Assembly (NCBI RefSeq): GCF_003431975.1
Contig: NZ_CP027116.1
Span: 3,782,001-3,846,000 of the forward strand
Direction: 5' to 3'
From: Bacillus pumilus
Lineage (GTDB): Bacteria > Bacillota > Bacilli > Bacillales > Bacillaceae
Length of the DNA stretch: 64,000 nucleotides
This document shows positions 26,274-38,183 of the stretch, piece by piece (the stretch's first letter is position 1; every line of letters begins with the position of its first letter). Under the pieces are notes generated by a model that searched no databases, was not told where the DNA came from, and saw only the letters and a program-made list of their open reading frames with translations. The translations under genes were made by a program, and so were the position numbers.

Positions 26274-27527
26274 GTGTCTTTATTAGCCAAAAGAGGTTCA
26301 TCCCATTTTGTTTACCTCGTGCTCGGACAGATTATTTCCATTTTTGGGTCTTCCTTAATTCGGTTTGTTCTATCTTTACACGTGCTGGATATGACCCAGC
26401 GTGTTGACTTATATGCCCTACTATTCGCTTTATCTAATGTTCCCCTCCTTCTTTCTCCCTTAGCAGGCGCAATCGCTGACCGATTTAACAGAAGGAACTT
26501 GATGATTTTATTTGATGTTCTTACTGGCATCTTGATTTTGTCCTTTTATTTCTGGTTATTCTCAGGAAATGATTCACTCTACATGATCGGGGCTGTCATG
26601 GTACTGCTTGGCGTGATGAGTACGTTCTATGCTCCCGCTGTGATGTCCAGTATTCCACAGTTAGTAAAACAAGAGCAATTAGAACAAGCAAACGGAATCG
26701 TCAATGGCGTGCAGGCACTTTCAGGCGTTCTCGCTCCTATTATCGGCGGCATTCTATACGGACTGATTGGAAGTCAATCCATCATAGGTGCCAGTGCTAT
26801 CGTGTTTTTTCTATCAGCTTGCATGCTTTTGCGATTAAACATATCCTTCACACCTAGCCCGCTAACAGAAAATATGGGCAAAGTGCTCGTAAAAGATATG
26901 AAACAAGGATTTTCCTATATTGGCAGCCAGCCATTTTTAAAAAAATCCATGCTGCTTGCTGCCATGCTAAATTTCATTCTCACACCATTTTTTATCGTAG
27001 GGGGACCTATCATTTTAAGGGTCACAATGAAAAGCAGTGACATCATGTACGGAATCGGCATGGGCTTGATTGAGTTCGCTGTCATCGCAGGTGCCCTGCT
27101 AGTCGGACTTGTAGCGAAGCGTTGGCGCATCCCTACTCTATATCGCTGGCTGCTCGTCATCGCAATCATATTGCTTCCTGTCGCGTTCTCAACGTCTAAA
27201 ACAGCTCTTCAATTTGGCACTTACCCAGCTTATTTTCTCTTTCTAGCAGGATGTCTTCCAATTGCTATGCTGCTTACAATGATCTCAATCGTTGTAATTT
27301 CACATGTTCAAAAGAAGACGCCAAATCGTCAATTAGGAAAAGTGATGGCCAATCTGACAATGGTTTCTCAATGTGCTGCCCCGCTTGGTCAAATGATGTA
27401 TGGATTCTTGTTCAATACATTTTCAGCCACCATGTATGTGACGGTGCTAATCGTTAGTGCTTTCATGTTTGTTCTTGCCTACTTAACAAAAAACATGCTT
27501 CAGCATGAAGGAGAATCAGCCTCATGA
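26274..27527 (+). CDS. MFS transporter, macrolide/multidrug-efflux type
   Basis: 417 residues from GTG at 26274; another GTG at 26265 abuts AAAGGAG and is too close. About twelve hydrophobic helices; motif-A-like LAGAIADRFNRRNLMI after helix 2 and PIIGGILYGLIGSQSIIGAS in the middle. It resembles the MefA/Staphylococcus MFS_3 group of exporters. Its stop overlaps the following permease start (ATGA), so they form one operon with the ABC genes under the TetR operator. Confidence 0.85.
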   Translation: MSLLAKRGSSHFVYLVLGQIISIFGSSLIRFVLSLHVLDMTQRVDLYALLFALSNVPLLLSPLAGAIADRFNRRNLMILFDVLTGILILSFYFWLFSGNDSLYMIGAVMVLLGVMSTFYAPAVMSSIPQLVKQEQLEQANGIVNGVQALSGVLAPIIGGILYGLIGSQSIIGASAIVFFLSACMLLRLNISFTPSPLTENMGKVLVKDMKQGFSYIGSQPFLKKSMLLAAMLNFILTPFFIVGGPIILRVTMKSSDIMYGIGMGLIEFAVIAGALLVGLVAKRWRIPTLYRWLLVIAIILLPVAFSTSKTALQFGTYPAYFLFLAGCLPIAMLLTMISIVVISHVQKKTPNRQLGKVMANLTMVSQCAAPLGQMMYGFLFNTFSATMYVTVLIVSAFMFVLAYLTKNMLQHEGESAS

Positions 27528-29851
27528 GATTGACGTTTATCAAAAAAGACTTAACCCGCCACCGTCTCATTTCAATCGGCTTAACGATTTGCATCATGAT
27601 GACTTCATTTCTCGCAACAAGTGCCGCTCAAATGATCGTACAGCTGAATGGTTCCATTTCTGATCTACTCCATTTAGCCAAAGCTCCAGACTTTGTTCAA
27701 ATGCATGACGGTACCTTAAATGAAAAAGACATTGAAACATTTTCAAGTAAGCAGCCTATGGTAAAAGCACATCAAATCGTCCCAATGATTCCAATTGAAC
27801 ACACAAACATCAGGTTCGGACATGAGCAGGCCAAAGCAGGTGTGATGGATCATTTATTTGTGAAACAAAATCGTTATTTTGATTTTCTTTTAAACGAACA
27901 AAATGAAAAACTCGCTGTAAATAAGGGTGAAGTGGCTGTCCCTATTTATTTTCAACAAAAGTATCAGCTCAAAATAGGTGAAACGTTACTAATTGAAAAA
28001 GGGTCTAATCAATTCTCTTTTCGTATCAAAGCGTTCTTGCGAGATGCACAAATGAACCCCAGTCTTGTTAGTTCAAAACGATTCCTTCTCCATCATGAAG
28101 ATTGGGACGCATTGCATCAGTTGTTTCAAAAAAAGGAATATTTAATAGAATTTTTACTGCATGATGCAACTCAGGCAGATGCTTTTCAAGCAATTTATCA
28201 ATCATCGCAGCTGCCACAACAAGGACCGGCTGTCACATTACCTTTGCTGCGTATGCTGAATGCAATGACAGATGGTATGGTGATTGCCATCCTCCTGCTT
28301 GTTTGCATGCTGCTCATGAGCATTGCCCTTCTCTCTCTCCATCTTGCTGTGACGGCTTCTATAGAAGAAGATGAACGCGAGATCGGAATACTGAAGGTGC
28401 TGGGGGTTCCTTTAACAAAAATTAAACAATTATACGTTGGAAAATATGCCGTGCTTGCTTGTTCAGGGTGCATAGCAGGTTTTGGGTTAACGCTATTATT
28501 TGGCGATAGGTTTACGTCAAATATTCAGCGATACATGGGGAATCAGCCTTCCTTTACTTCTTGGTTCATTCCACTTTTTGTTTCTATCATGACGGCCATG
28601 ATCGTCATTTATTGCAGCTATGCTATCCTAAGAAAGTTTGGTCAAATATCAGCTGCTCAAGCACTTCAAGGCGGCGTCATTACACCGAATGATAAAAAAC
28701 AAATACCCTTGCACCTCAAGAAAAACAGGTTCATACCGATCAATATTTGGCTTGGTTTAAAAGATCTATTATCACGAAAGAAATTATACACAACGATTAC
28801 TTGTATTATCGCGCTTTGTACATTTTTAATGCTAATGCCTATTCAGCTATTGCACACATTACAATCGCCAGATTTCATCACATACCTTGGCTCTGGTAAA
28901 AGTGACCTTCGAATTGACATACGGAAAGGAAATCATTTAGAGAAAAGTACAAACGACATAGAATCAATGATTCGTGAAGATCGGGATATTCGTGCATCTA
29001 CCCTATATGAAACATCTTCTCTTCAAGCAAAATCAATGGAGAATACATTAGAAACACTTTATTTAGAGACAGGTGATCTCTCAGCATTTCCTCTCTCCTA
29101 TTTACAAGGGCGACAGCCTTTAAATAAAGAAGAAATTTCCTTATCAGTACTCAGTGCAGATTCACTTCAGAAAGAAGTAGGAGAAAGGATCACGCTCGTA
29201 ACAAACGGCCAACAAATTCAAAGAACGGTCACTGGTATTTATCAGGATGTCACCAATGGAGGAAAAACAGCAAAAGCAATATCACAACCAATTTCCCAAC
29301 CAGCTCTTTGGAAGACCATTCAAATCCAACTAAAACCAGGAGTAGAAATGGCAGTGAAAAAGGCTGTATTTGAAAAGAAAATCCCTCTAGGAAAAGTGAC
29401 CGATATGCAGGAATACGTTGATCAAACAATCGGCAATACAGCCTCTTTAGTAAAAGTTGTTGCATTTTCTTCTACATTAGCTGCTTTTGGAACCGCCACT
29501 TTGATGCTATTCATGTTTCTACACATGTTAAAAGCAAAAGATTCAAGTCGAAACCACATGTTAAGAACGATTGGATTTTCTATAAAACATGTAACAGCCC
29601 AATATATCACAAGTTTTATCGTTGTTCTCTCTTTTGGTGCCTTGATTGGTACGATTGCTGTTCATATCATCGGACCTGCTTTGATGAGTATAGGCGGAGC
29701 ATCATTAGGGGTATCAAGCTTGCAATGGCTGGCACCACAATGGGTGTCCATTGTGTATCCAATCACACTGTTTATTGTCAGCTTAGCTTTCACCGCTTTG
29801 TTATTGAAGACGTTTTTTTCTAGTCAAACTACACGGCATACACTTTCATAA
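27524..29851 (+). CDS. FtsX-like ABC transporter permease (two FtsX domains)
   Basis: 775 residues. An N-terminal helix (TICIMMTSFLATSAAQMIV), an extracytoplasmic domain, a first FtsX block of three helices (about 245-375), a further helix near 420, a second extracytoplasmic domain, and a last FtsX block (about 640-770). The conserved EDEREIGILKVLGV motif follows the first FtsX helix. This layout is that of BceB/MacB-like permeases handling peptide antibiotics or lipids. It overlaps the MFS gene by four bases and is followed by its ATPase. No bacitracin-type two-component system is adjacent. Confidence 0.85.
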   Translation: MRLTFIKKDLTRHRLISIGLTICIMMTSFLATSAAQMIVQLNGSISDLLHLAKAPDFVQMHDGTLNEKDIETFSSKQPMVKAHQIVPMIPIEHTNIRFGHEQAKAGVMDHLFVKQNRYFDFLLNEQNEKLAVNKGEVAVPIYFQQKYQLKIGETLLIEKGSNQFSFRIKAFLRDAQMNPSLVSSKRFLLHHEDWDALHQLFQKKEYLIEFLLHDATQADAFQAIYQSSQLPQQGPAVTLPLLRMLNAMTDGMVIAILLLVCMLLMSIALLSLHLAVTASIEEDEREIGILKVLGVPLTKIKQLYVGKYAVLACSGCIAGFGLTLLFGDRFTSNIQRYMGNQPSFTSWFIPLFVSIMTAMIVIYCSYAILRKFGQISAAQALQGGVITPNDKKQIPLHLKKNRFIPINIWLGLKDLLSRKKLYTTITCIIALCTFLMLMPIQLLHTLQSPDFITYLGSGKSDLRIDIRKGNHLEKSTNDIESMIREDRDIRASTLYETSSLQAKSMENTLETLYLETGDLSAFPLSYLQGRQPLNKEEISLSVLSADSLQKEVGERITLVTNGQQIQRTVTGIYQDVTNGGKTAKAISQPISQPALWKTIQIQLKPGVEMAVKKAVFEKKIPLGKVTDMQEYVDQTIGNTASLVKVVAFSSTLAAFGTATLMLFMFLHMLKAKDSSRNHMLRTIGFSIKHVTAQYITSFIVVLSFGALIGTIAVHIIGPALMSIGGASLGVSSLQWLAPQWVSIVYPITLFIVSLAFTALLLKTFFSSQTTRHTLS

Positions 29852-29864
29852 GGAGATGTTTCAC

Positions 29865-30626
29865 ATGGAACACTTGATTGAAACCAAGCGATTGTCTTTT
29901 CAAATTGATTCTTTCAAAGGGCAGAAACAAATCATTCTTCAAAATATCTATTTATCGATAAAAACTGGCGAATTCGTAACCATTATGGGACCTTCCGGAT
30001 GCGGGAAAACTTCCTTGCTTTATCAGCTTAGTGGTATAGAAACAGCCTCAACAGGAGAGATCAAATATAAAGGGTGTTTACTCTCGGGAATGACAGATAA
30101 ACAGTTAACTGCTCTGCGCTTAACAGATATGGGATTTGTCTTTCAACATAGCCACTTATTAAAGAATCTTAATCTATTTGACAACATCATCGCTGCTGCT
30201 TACTTAGCACAAAAGAGACCGAGAACAGAAGTGAATAAACGCGCTCAATATTTAATGGAGCAACTTGATATTGATCATTTAGCAAATCGATATTTGACAG
30301 AAGTATCGGGGGGCCAGCTTCAAAGAGCAGCTATCTGTCGAGCGCTTATGAATGAACCAGACATCCTTTTCGCTGATGAACCAACAGGTGCTCTAAACTC
30401 TCATGCAACGAAAGATGTGATGGACATATTTTCAAAAATCCATTCCGAAGGAGCGACATTATTGCTCGTCACACACGACCCGAAGGTGGCCCTTCGTTCT
30501 GAAAGAATCATGTTTATGAATGACGGAGAAATCGCAGATAGTTTACATCTTGGGAAATATGATGAATCAACTGCAGAGAAGCGAGAAATGAGATTAAATC
30601 AATGGCTTCAAGATTTAGGTTTTTAA
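29865..30626 (+). CDS. ABC transporter ATPase, LolD/MacB/BceA type
   Basis: 253 residues from ATG at 29865, nine bases after AGGAG; the ATG at 29856 abuts that site. Walker A GPSGCGKTSLLYQL, signature VSGGQLQRAAICRAL, Walker B ILFADEPTGALNS and H-loop LLVTHDP. It powers the upstream FtsX-like permease. It is the last gene of the TetR-controlled cluster. Confidence 0.9.
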   Translation: MEHLIETKRLSFQIDSFKGQKQIILQNIYLSIKTGEFVTIMGPSGCGKTSLLYQLSGIETASTGEIKYKGCLLSGMTDKQLTALRLTDMGFVFQHSHLLKNLNLFDNIIAAAYLAQKRPRTEVNKRAQYLMEQLDIDHLANRYLTEVSGGQLQRAAICRALMNEPDILFADEPTGALNSHATKDVMDIFSKIHSEGATLLLVTHDPKVALRSERIMFMNDGEIADSLHLGKYDESTAEKREMRLNQWLQDLGF

Positions 30627-30636
30627 TCGTGGTAAA

Positions 30637-30669
30637 AACAGGCAGCTTTCTGCCTGTTCTATTTTTTTT
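30637..30669 (+). terminator. Rho-independent terminator of the MFS/ABC operon
   Basis: AACAGGCAG / CTGCCTGTT stem with a short loop and a following ATTTTTTTT tract. Confidence 0.8.
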
Positions 30670-30870
30670 GGCACTCAAACGAATAATCCATCGAAAAATA
30701 ATTTGTTTGTAACATGATTTTGCCGTCTACTTGTTGACAAGATTCTGTCAGCAATTCTATTTCTTTGTTATAAAAGTATCTCTTTGACATATAAAGAGTC
30801 ACTAAAACAATTAACAGCGTCGTCACGATCACCGTGATTTCCAGTTTAAGATTTTAAATCTCTTTTTCAT
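30659..30870 (-). pseudogene. frameshifted small membrane protein gene
   Basis: An ATG at 30870 with AAAGGAAG upstream opens MKKRFKILN and then hits a stop after 13 codons. A second frame continues with ITVIVTTLLIVLVTLYMSKR and runs to a stop at 30659, ending MDYSFECQKK. The span is not a multiple of three, fitting a single-base indel near 30845-30852. The product would have been about 70 residues with one membrane helix. Family not recognised. A sequencing error is the alternative explanation. Confidence 0.5.
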
Positions 30871-30901
30871 ACCAACTTCCTTTCTAAAAGACTAGCGTTT
30901 G

Positions 30902-31065
30902 TCATTGGTACCCACTATTGTCTGCGTCTATCATTTTCTTTTCCAAATTTGATCTAGCATCATCATAACTGATTTTCTTTAATAGATCGACCTTCCAATT
31001 TTCTTTCCATTTACCTAAAATCTCTTTATGTGTAATATATCAATGATATTTTCGTACAAAACCAT
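30902..31065 (-). pseudogene. frameshifted short gene remnant
   Basis: An ATG at 31065 opens MVLYENIIDILH, after which the frame breaks near 31025-31030. The next frame continues KEILGKWKENWKVDLLKKIS and stops at 30902. AAGGAG lies about 20 bases before the ATG. Together with the neighbouring remnant at 30659-30870, this is a small decayed region just upstream of rap. Family not recognised; low confidence. Confidence 0.35.
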
Positions 31066-31286
31066 AAAACCTATTGTAAATATCTCCTTTTTAGATGACC
31101 AAAAAATAATTTTAATCCTTTGTGTAAATATTCAAGTCCCATTACAATTTGCTACATCATATGACTTTAGTTTCCTTTTTATTACCTATTGTCAATCACC
31201 TCACAGAAACGATTATATTTTTCCATAAATTGTGATATCGTTTTTTATTGAAACAGGTGAAAGGATCTTAAAGAGGTGAAATTTTC

Positions 31287-32465
31287 ATGGCTATCATTTC
31301 TGCTGAACAGGTGGGGAACCGTCTAAATGATTGGCGAATTGCGATTCGTAAGCATGATGTACACAGCGCAAACGCAATGTACAAAGAATTAAAGCAATTA
31401 CTTCAAGAAATGGAAGAGAATCAGGAGGTCTTGACTTATTATTCATTGCTAGAAGGCAAGTATAAACTCATGTTATATGAACGAAGAGGTAAAAAACTAA
31501 ATGAACAGACAGAGCTAGATTGCCCCTCTAAAACAAACGACTTAATTGAATACTATTTTTACCTATACAAAGCCCTTTACGCATCATATAACAGAGACTA
31601 TGCATCAGCCATTGGACTGTTTAAAATTGCCGAGAAAAAACTACAAAACATTCCTGATGAAATAGAAGTAGCGGAATTTCATACGAAAATCGCAAACTTA
31701 TATATGCTACTTCGTCAAAGCCTGATTTCTCTTCACTATATTCAGAATGCTATTGATATTTTCAAAAGTCACGAAGGGTATGAACGAAGACTAGCGACAG
31801 CCTTTGTCATCGCCGCTGCTAATTATATGGACATTGGTGACTTCATAAGAGCAGAAAAATACTACAAAAAAGCATTACACATCGCAGACTGTCTAAATGA
31901 TCACTTTCTAACATCACAGCTTTTTCATAATATCAGTATTCTGTATGCCGGTGCTGGAGAATCAAAAAAGTGTATCGATGCTTTGGAAAAGGCTCTAAGC
32001 GATGAAGACTACCTTTCATCTTGTTATTTCCAACACTCCATGTTTATGTTAATTAAAGAACTGCTCTCAATCGATGAAAAAACACAAGCCCTCTATTACT
32101 TCAATTTGGTCAAACAGAAACATGCAACAGAGAAATTCCCCATCTATACTGCAAAAATGAATTTGCTATACCATCTATATTTCACTGAAGATATGGCTAA
32201 AAAAGCTCAAGCCTGTTTCGATGAAATCAGCACGCTAAAAAAATTAAAGGATGCTGAAGGTGCCTGTGAATTAAGTGCACTAGCTGCAAAACACTTTGAA
32301 GAGTTGGGAGCCATTCATCAAGCCTATCTCTTTTTAAAGGAATCTTATCACATGAACCACCCTATACTTGACTGGAGGAATTCAAATGAAAAAAATGAGT
32401 TTATTGATTTGCGCTTTAATCATCGTTGTTTTTGGACAAACAGTGTCTTTCCATTCATTAAATGA
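31287..32465 (+). CDS. Rap-family response regulator aspartate phosphatase / inhibitor
   Basis: 392 residues. An N-terminal three-helix bundle (VGNRLNDWRIAIRKHDVHSA onward) is followed by TPR-like repeats (for example RAEKYYKKALHIADCLN), the hallmark of RRNPP quorum regulators. Rap proteins either dephosphorylate Spo0F or block ComA-like regulators until their Phr peptide binds. The phr gene begins 80 bases before the rap stop in another frame. AAAGAGGTG precedes the ATG. Which Rap it is cannot be fixed from sequence alone; the Phr is closest to PhrK. Confidence 0.88.
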   Translation: MAIISAEQVGNRLNDWRIAIRKHDVHSANAMYKELKQLLQEMEENQEVLTYYSLLEGKYKLMLYERRGKKLNEQTELDCPSKTNDLIEYYFYLYKALYASYNRDYASAIGLFKIAEKKLQNIPDEIEVAEFHTKIANLYMLLRQSLISLHYIQNAIDIFKSHEGYERRLATAFVIAAANYMDIGDFIRAEKYYKKALHIADCLNDHFLTSQLFHNISILYAGAGESKKCIDALEKALSDEDYLSSCYFQHSMFMLIKELLSIDEKTQALYYFNLVKQKHATEKFPIYTAKMNLLYHLYFTEDMAKKAQACFDEISTLKKLKDAEGACELSALAAKHFEELGAIHQAYLFLKESYHMNHPILDWRNSNEKNEFIDLRFNHRCFWTNSVFPFIK

Positions 32466-32505
32466 TACGAATCCTGGTACAACAGAACGTCCTATCGGAA
32501 CTTAA
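32386..32505 (+). CDS. Phr peptide precursor, predicted signal ERPIG(T)
   Basis: 39 codons, too short for most gene finders. ATG follows GGAGG by 7 bases. Residues MKKMSLLICALIIVVFGQTV form a Sec signal peptide; the C-terminus is NPGTTERPIGT. Mature Phr peptides are cut from the extreme C-terminus; ERPIG is one residue from my recollection of B. subtilis PhrK (ERPVG), with an extra Thr at the end here. It overlaps rap, as usual for phr genes, though the 80-base overlap is long. Confidence 0.85.
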   Translation: MKKMSLLICALIIVVFGQTVSFHSLNDTNPGTTERPIGT

Positions 32506-32526
32506 TATAAAAATTTGGTCATAGAA

Positions 32527-32562
32527 AAGAACCACTCGCCTGATCACAAGGCAAGTGGTTCC
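32527..32562 (-). terminator. Rho-independent terminator after licT
   Basis: On the reverse strand GAACCACTTGCCT / AGGCGAGTGGTTC forms a strong hairpin followed by TTTTCTAT. It lies between the convergent phr and licT genes. Confidence 0.75.
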
Positions 32563-32566
32563 ACCA

Positions 32567-33415
32567 TTATTTTAATTGCTGATAAGATATGAGGCGGTGT
32601 ATATGTACCGCAAGATAAGTAAGCTCATCATTGGGAATGACGGTACTATGCACCTGCTTAATATAGACTTTGATTTTAAAAGCAACATCCATCGCTTGAG
32701 GATACAAGTGTGCAATTTGTTCAAACAACTCATTTTCTTGATCTGAAAGTAACTTATTTGCATAAAATCTTTCTACAAAGAACTTCACATGTGTAATGAA
32801 TCGACTGTAATGGATATTTTCTTGATCCATTTTCATATTCAATGTATAGCGGACAAGATTAACAATACTGCCGATCATTTTGGCATATTTCATGCTATCT
32901 TTCGAATCGGATTCTTCACCTAGCGCATTAATTAAATGAAAGGCGATATTGGCCGCTTCTTCTTTTGGTAATTGTACGCCCAATGTATCATTGACTAACT
33001 CAAGTGCGTAATTCCCTACTTCAAATTCTTCAGTATAGTAATTTTTGATTTCCCAGTACACACGATTCGTAATATTAATATTTTTTTTATGTCGTTCGAC
33101 AGCAAAATTTAAATGATCCATTAAGGTAAAATAAACACCTGAATTCAGACTTGAGTTTAAGCGTTTTTCTGCATATTGAACGATATGCTGAGTTAAATCG
33201 ATAAACTCTTGAGGCATTGAATCTAACAGTTGAAGAAATTCCTTCGCTCTCATGTTATCGACAGACATAAATACCTGATCTGCCTTCTTTTCTTCAATCA
33301 TTTGACCCGGTTTTTGTCCATAACCAATACCCCGGCCGAATAGAACCATCTCCTGTTGGTTCTGATCTTCAGCTAGAACCACACTCGAGTTTAAAACTTT
33401 TTTGATTTTAAACAT
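32567..33415 (-). CDS. licT: BglG/LicT-family transcriptional antiterminator
   Basis: 282 residues from ATG at 33415 (AGGTGATG upstream). N-terminal CAT RNA-binding domain (MFKIKKVLNSSVVLAEDQNQ, about 1-55), then PRD1 and PRD2 with the regulatory histidines in MDHLNFAVERH and AVHIHRLISY contexts. It binds the RAT in the bglP leader (36868-36898) and prevents termination when beta-glucosides are present; PTS phosphorylation of the PRDs gates it. In B. subtilis licT lies apart, upstream of bglS; here it is the third gene of the bglP operon. Confidence 0.9.
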   Translation of the reverse strand: MFKIKKVLNSSVVLAEDQNQQEMVLFGRGIGYGQKPGQMIEEKKADQVFMSVDNMRAKEFLQLLDSMPQEFIDLTQHIVQYAEKRLNSSLNSGVYFTLMDHLNFAVERHKKNINITNRVYWEIKNYYTEEFEVGNYALELVNDTLGVQLPKEEAANIAFHLINALGEESDSKDSMKYAKMIGSIVNLVRYTLNMKMDQENIHYSRFITHVKFFVERFYANKLLSDQENELFEQIAHLYPQAMDVAFKIKVYIKQVHSTVIPNDELTYLAVHIHRLISYQQLK

Positions 33416-33446
33416 CGTCATCACCTGTTTTCATGATTGTGGTTTT

Positions 33447-36777
<3,331 letters not shown>

Positions 36778-36822
36778 CTTTCCTCCCCCTTTTCTAATAC
36801 ATGAGACCTATATTTTGGCAAT

Positions 36823-36872
36823 AAAAAAAGGACCTAAAACGACAAATAAAAGAAATTCATCGTTTTTAGATC
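36823..36872 (-). terminator. leader terminator controlled by LicT
   Basis: On the reverse strand AGGATCTAAAAACGA pairs with TCGTTTTAGGTCCT, followed by seven T. Its 5' arm overlaps the RAT, so LicT binding would stop it forming. Confidence 0.85.
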
Positions 36873-36898
36873 CTGCCTGCATGACCAGTCACATGTCT
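36868..36898 (-). promoter_or_regulatory. ribonucleic antiterminator (RAT) for LicT
   Basis: Reverse-strand sequence from AGACATGTGACTGG to TGCAGGCAGGATCT matches the LicT/BglG RAT pattern, in which two asymmetric internal loops separate short stems; it closely resembles the B. subtilis bglP RAT. It overlaps the leader terminator. Confidence 0.85.
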
Positions 36899-36924
36899 AA
36901 TTGATTCATATTGGATTTGTTTTT

Positions 36925-36953
36925 AGTATATATCGATTATATGAAAGCGTCAA
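36925..36953 (-). promoter_or_regulatory. SigA promoter of bglP operon
   Basis: TTGACG (36948-36953) and TATACT (36925-36930) on the reverse strand are separated by exactly 17 bases, 27 bases before the RAT. Confidence 0.85.
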
Positions 36954-36955
36954 CA
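36941..36955. promoter_or_regulatory. cre (CcpA) site over the bglP -35 box
   Basis: ATGAAAGCGTCAACA matches the cre consensus at 14 of 15 positions and covers the -35 hexamer, so CcpA binding would block the promoter. No gene was seen in the remaining upstream part to 37083. Confidence 0.75.
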
Positions 36956-37083
36956 TTTATTTTTCTAAAAATTATTAAGGTCTATATACCTAATTTAATT
37001 TTCTTTCATTTAATTGAAACAACCTTTCTCGCTTTTTTATACACCGATATCCTTTTATCATCAATAAGAACTATCTCCATTAT

Positions 37084-37114
37084 AAAAAACCAGATGAGTA
37101 AACTCATCTGGTTT
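37084..37114 (-). terminator. Rho-independent terminator
   Basis: On the reverse strand CCAGATGAG / CTCATCTGG with a 4-base loop, then GTTTTTTATAA. It follows the gene at 37122-38000. Confidence 0.8.
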
Positions 37115-37121
37115 CACTCAT

Positions 37122-38000
37122 CTATTTTTTTCTTTCTTCCGCCTGCTTTTTGAATGCTTTCGCTTGTTTTTGATATTCCTGTTTTGTAACCGCTTTTAAT
37201 TCTACGGTACCACCTGTCATTTTAAATGGAAGTTTGATTGATTTTACATCTCGATCAGTGGAACCTTTAATGATCCCGTCTTCAATTGATGGCTCATGGC
37301 CCATTTCGAAATTTCTTCCATCCGTATCACCCGAGACTTCTAATCTCATTTCTTTATAAGGCTTACAATCTTCTCCGGGAACCGTTGTGATTAGAAGGGA
37401 GCCGGACCATCCAAGCTCAATATGCATGGTTTTCACCTGTAATAATAATTGTTTGTCCTTTGCCGTATAAAGAAAGCCATATACCTTTGCCACTTTCTCC
37501 TTGAAGTTTCTCATACTATCATAAAACCTATCTTCCGCGCTATCGAATAGATAATCATATCGTTTTTGGATATCTTTATGATATTTCTCTAGCTTTTTTT
37601 GATTGATTGCCTTATAAATCGTGCTTTTCTTTTCGCCTTGTTTTTTCACTGAAAGGTCTTTTCCTGAAAAATGAACATCGTATACGATCGTTTCTTTACC
37701 TTGTGTGACTTTGAATTCATACCCATTTTCTTTTGAACTGCCGGTTACGACAAATTGTTTTTTATAGATATGCGGATGCCATCTCACTTCTTCTATATAC
37801 TTTTCATTCAAATGCCCTGTTACTTTCCCTTTGCTCTCAGATACCTTAAACCAGCTCATTCTATCCTTCGTTTTATACGCAAATGCATAGGAATGGTTCA
37901 ATGAATTTTTTTGTGCAATTGCTTGATATGCTGTCCAGCCGCCTCCACCAATGACTAGCACTGTTAGGATAGACACGATCCACATTTTCAATTTACTCAT
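37122..38000 (-). CDS. membrane-anchored or secreted protein of unknown function
   Basis: 292 residues from ATG at 38000 (AAAGGAGG upstream). A single N-terminal hydrophobic segment (MWIVSILTVLVIGGGGWTAY region) without a lipobox, then a soluble domain with beta-rich and Lys-rich parts ending KQAKAFKKQAEERKK. A helical stretch in the middle contains RYDYLFDSAEDRFYDSMRNF. It is divergent from the padR gene, with about 180 bases between. No family recognised. Confidence 0.7.
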   Translation of the reverse strand: MSKLKMWIVSILTVLVIGGGGWTAYQAIAQKNSLNHSYAFAYKTKDRMSWFKVSESKGKVTGHLNEKYIEEVRWHPHIYKKQFVVTGSSKENGYEFKVTQGKETIVYDVHFSGKDLSVKKQGEKKSTIYKAINQKKLEKYHKDIQKRYDYLFDSAEDRFYDSMRNFKEKVAKVYGFLYTAKDKQLLLQVKTMHIELGWSGSLLITTVPGEDCKPYKEMRLEVSGDTDGRNFEMGHEPSIEDGIIKGSTDRDVKSIKLPFKMTGGTVELKAVTKQEYQKQAKAFKKQAEERKK

Positions 38001-38143
38001 ACGTACCTCCTTTGTTAACATGTGTATTTTTTCACCATTAACATGTCAAAACACAATGAACAAAATCTGTTAACTCTTCATCTCCTTTCTAGCATTTGTT
38101 TTTTTCTCATACATCTTGTGTCTGCAGCTATACATCGTTTATT

Positions 38144-38162
38144 ATATATCTAAATGATATAT
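38144..38162. promoter_or_regulatory. candidate PadR operator
   Basis: ATATATC-TAAAT-GATATAT is a perfect inverted repeat with 7-base arms and a 5-base spacer, 22 bases before the padR start. PadR-family repressors commonly bind AT-rich repeats of this kind in their own promoter. Confidence 0.55.
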
Positions 38163-38183
38163 CTTTTAGATAGGTGTGCTGAA

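Noticed and set aside
31028..31228. Forward open frame of 66 residues before rap
   Set aside because: Very A/T-rich with no usable ribosome binding site, and it overlaps a remnant on the other strand with better coding character.
36911..37153. Forward open frame of 80 residues upstream of bglP
   Set aside because: It covers the bglP promoter, cre site and a terminator hairpin; no ribosome binding site.
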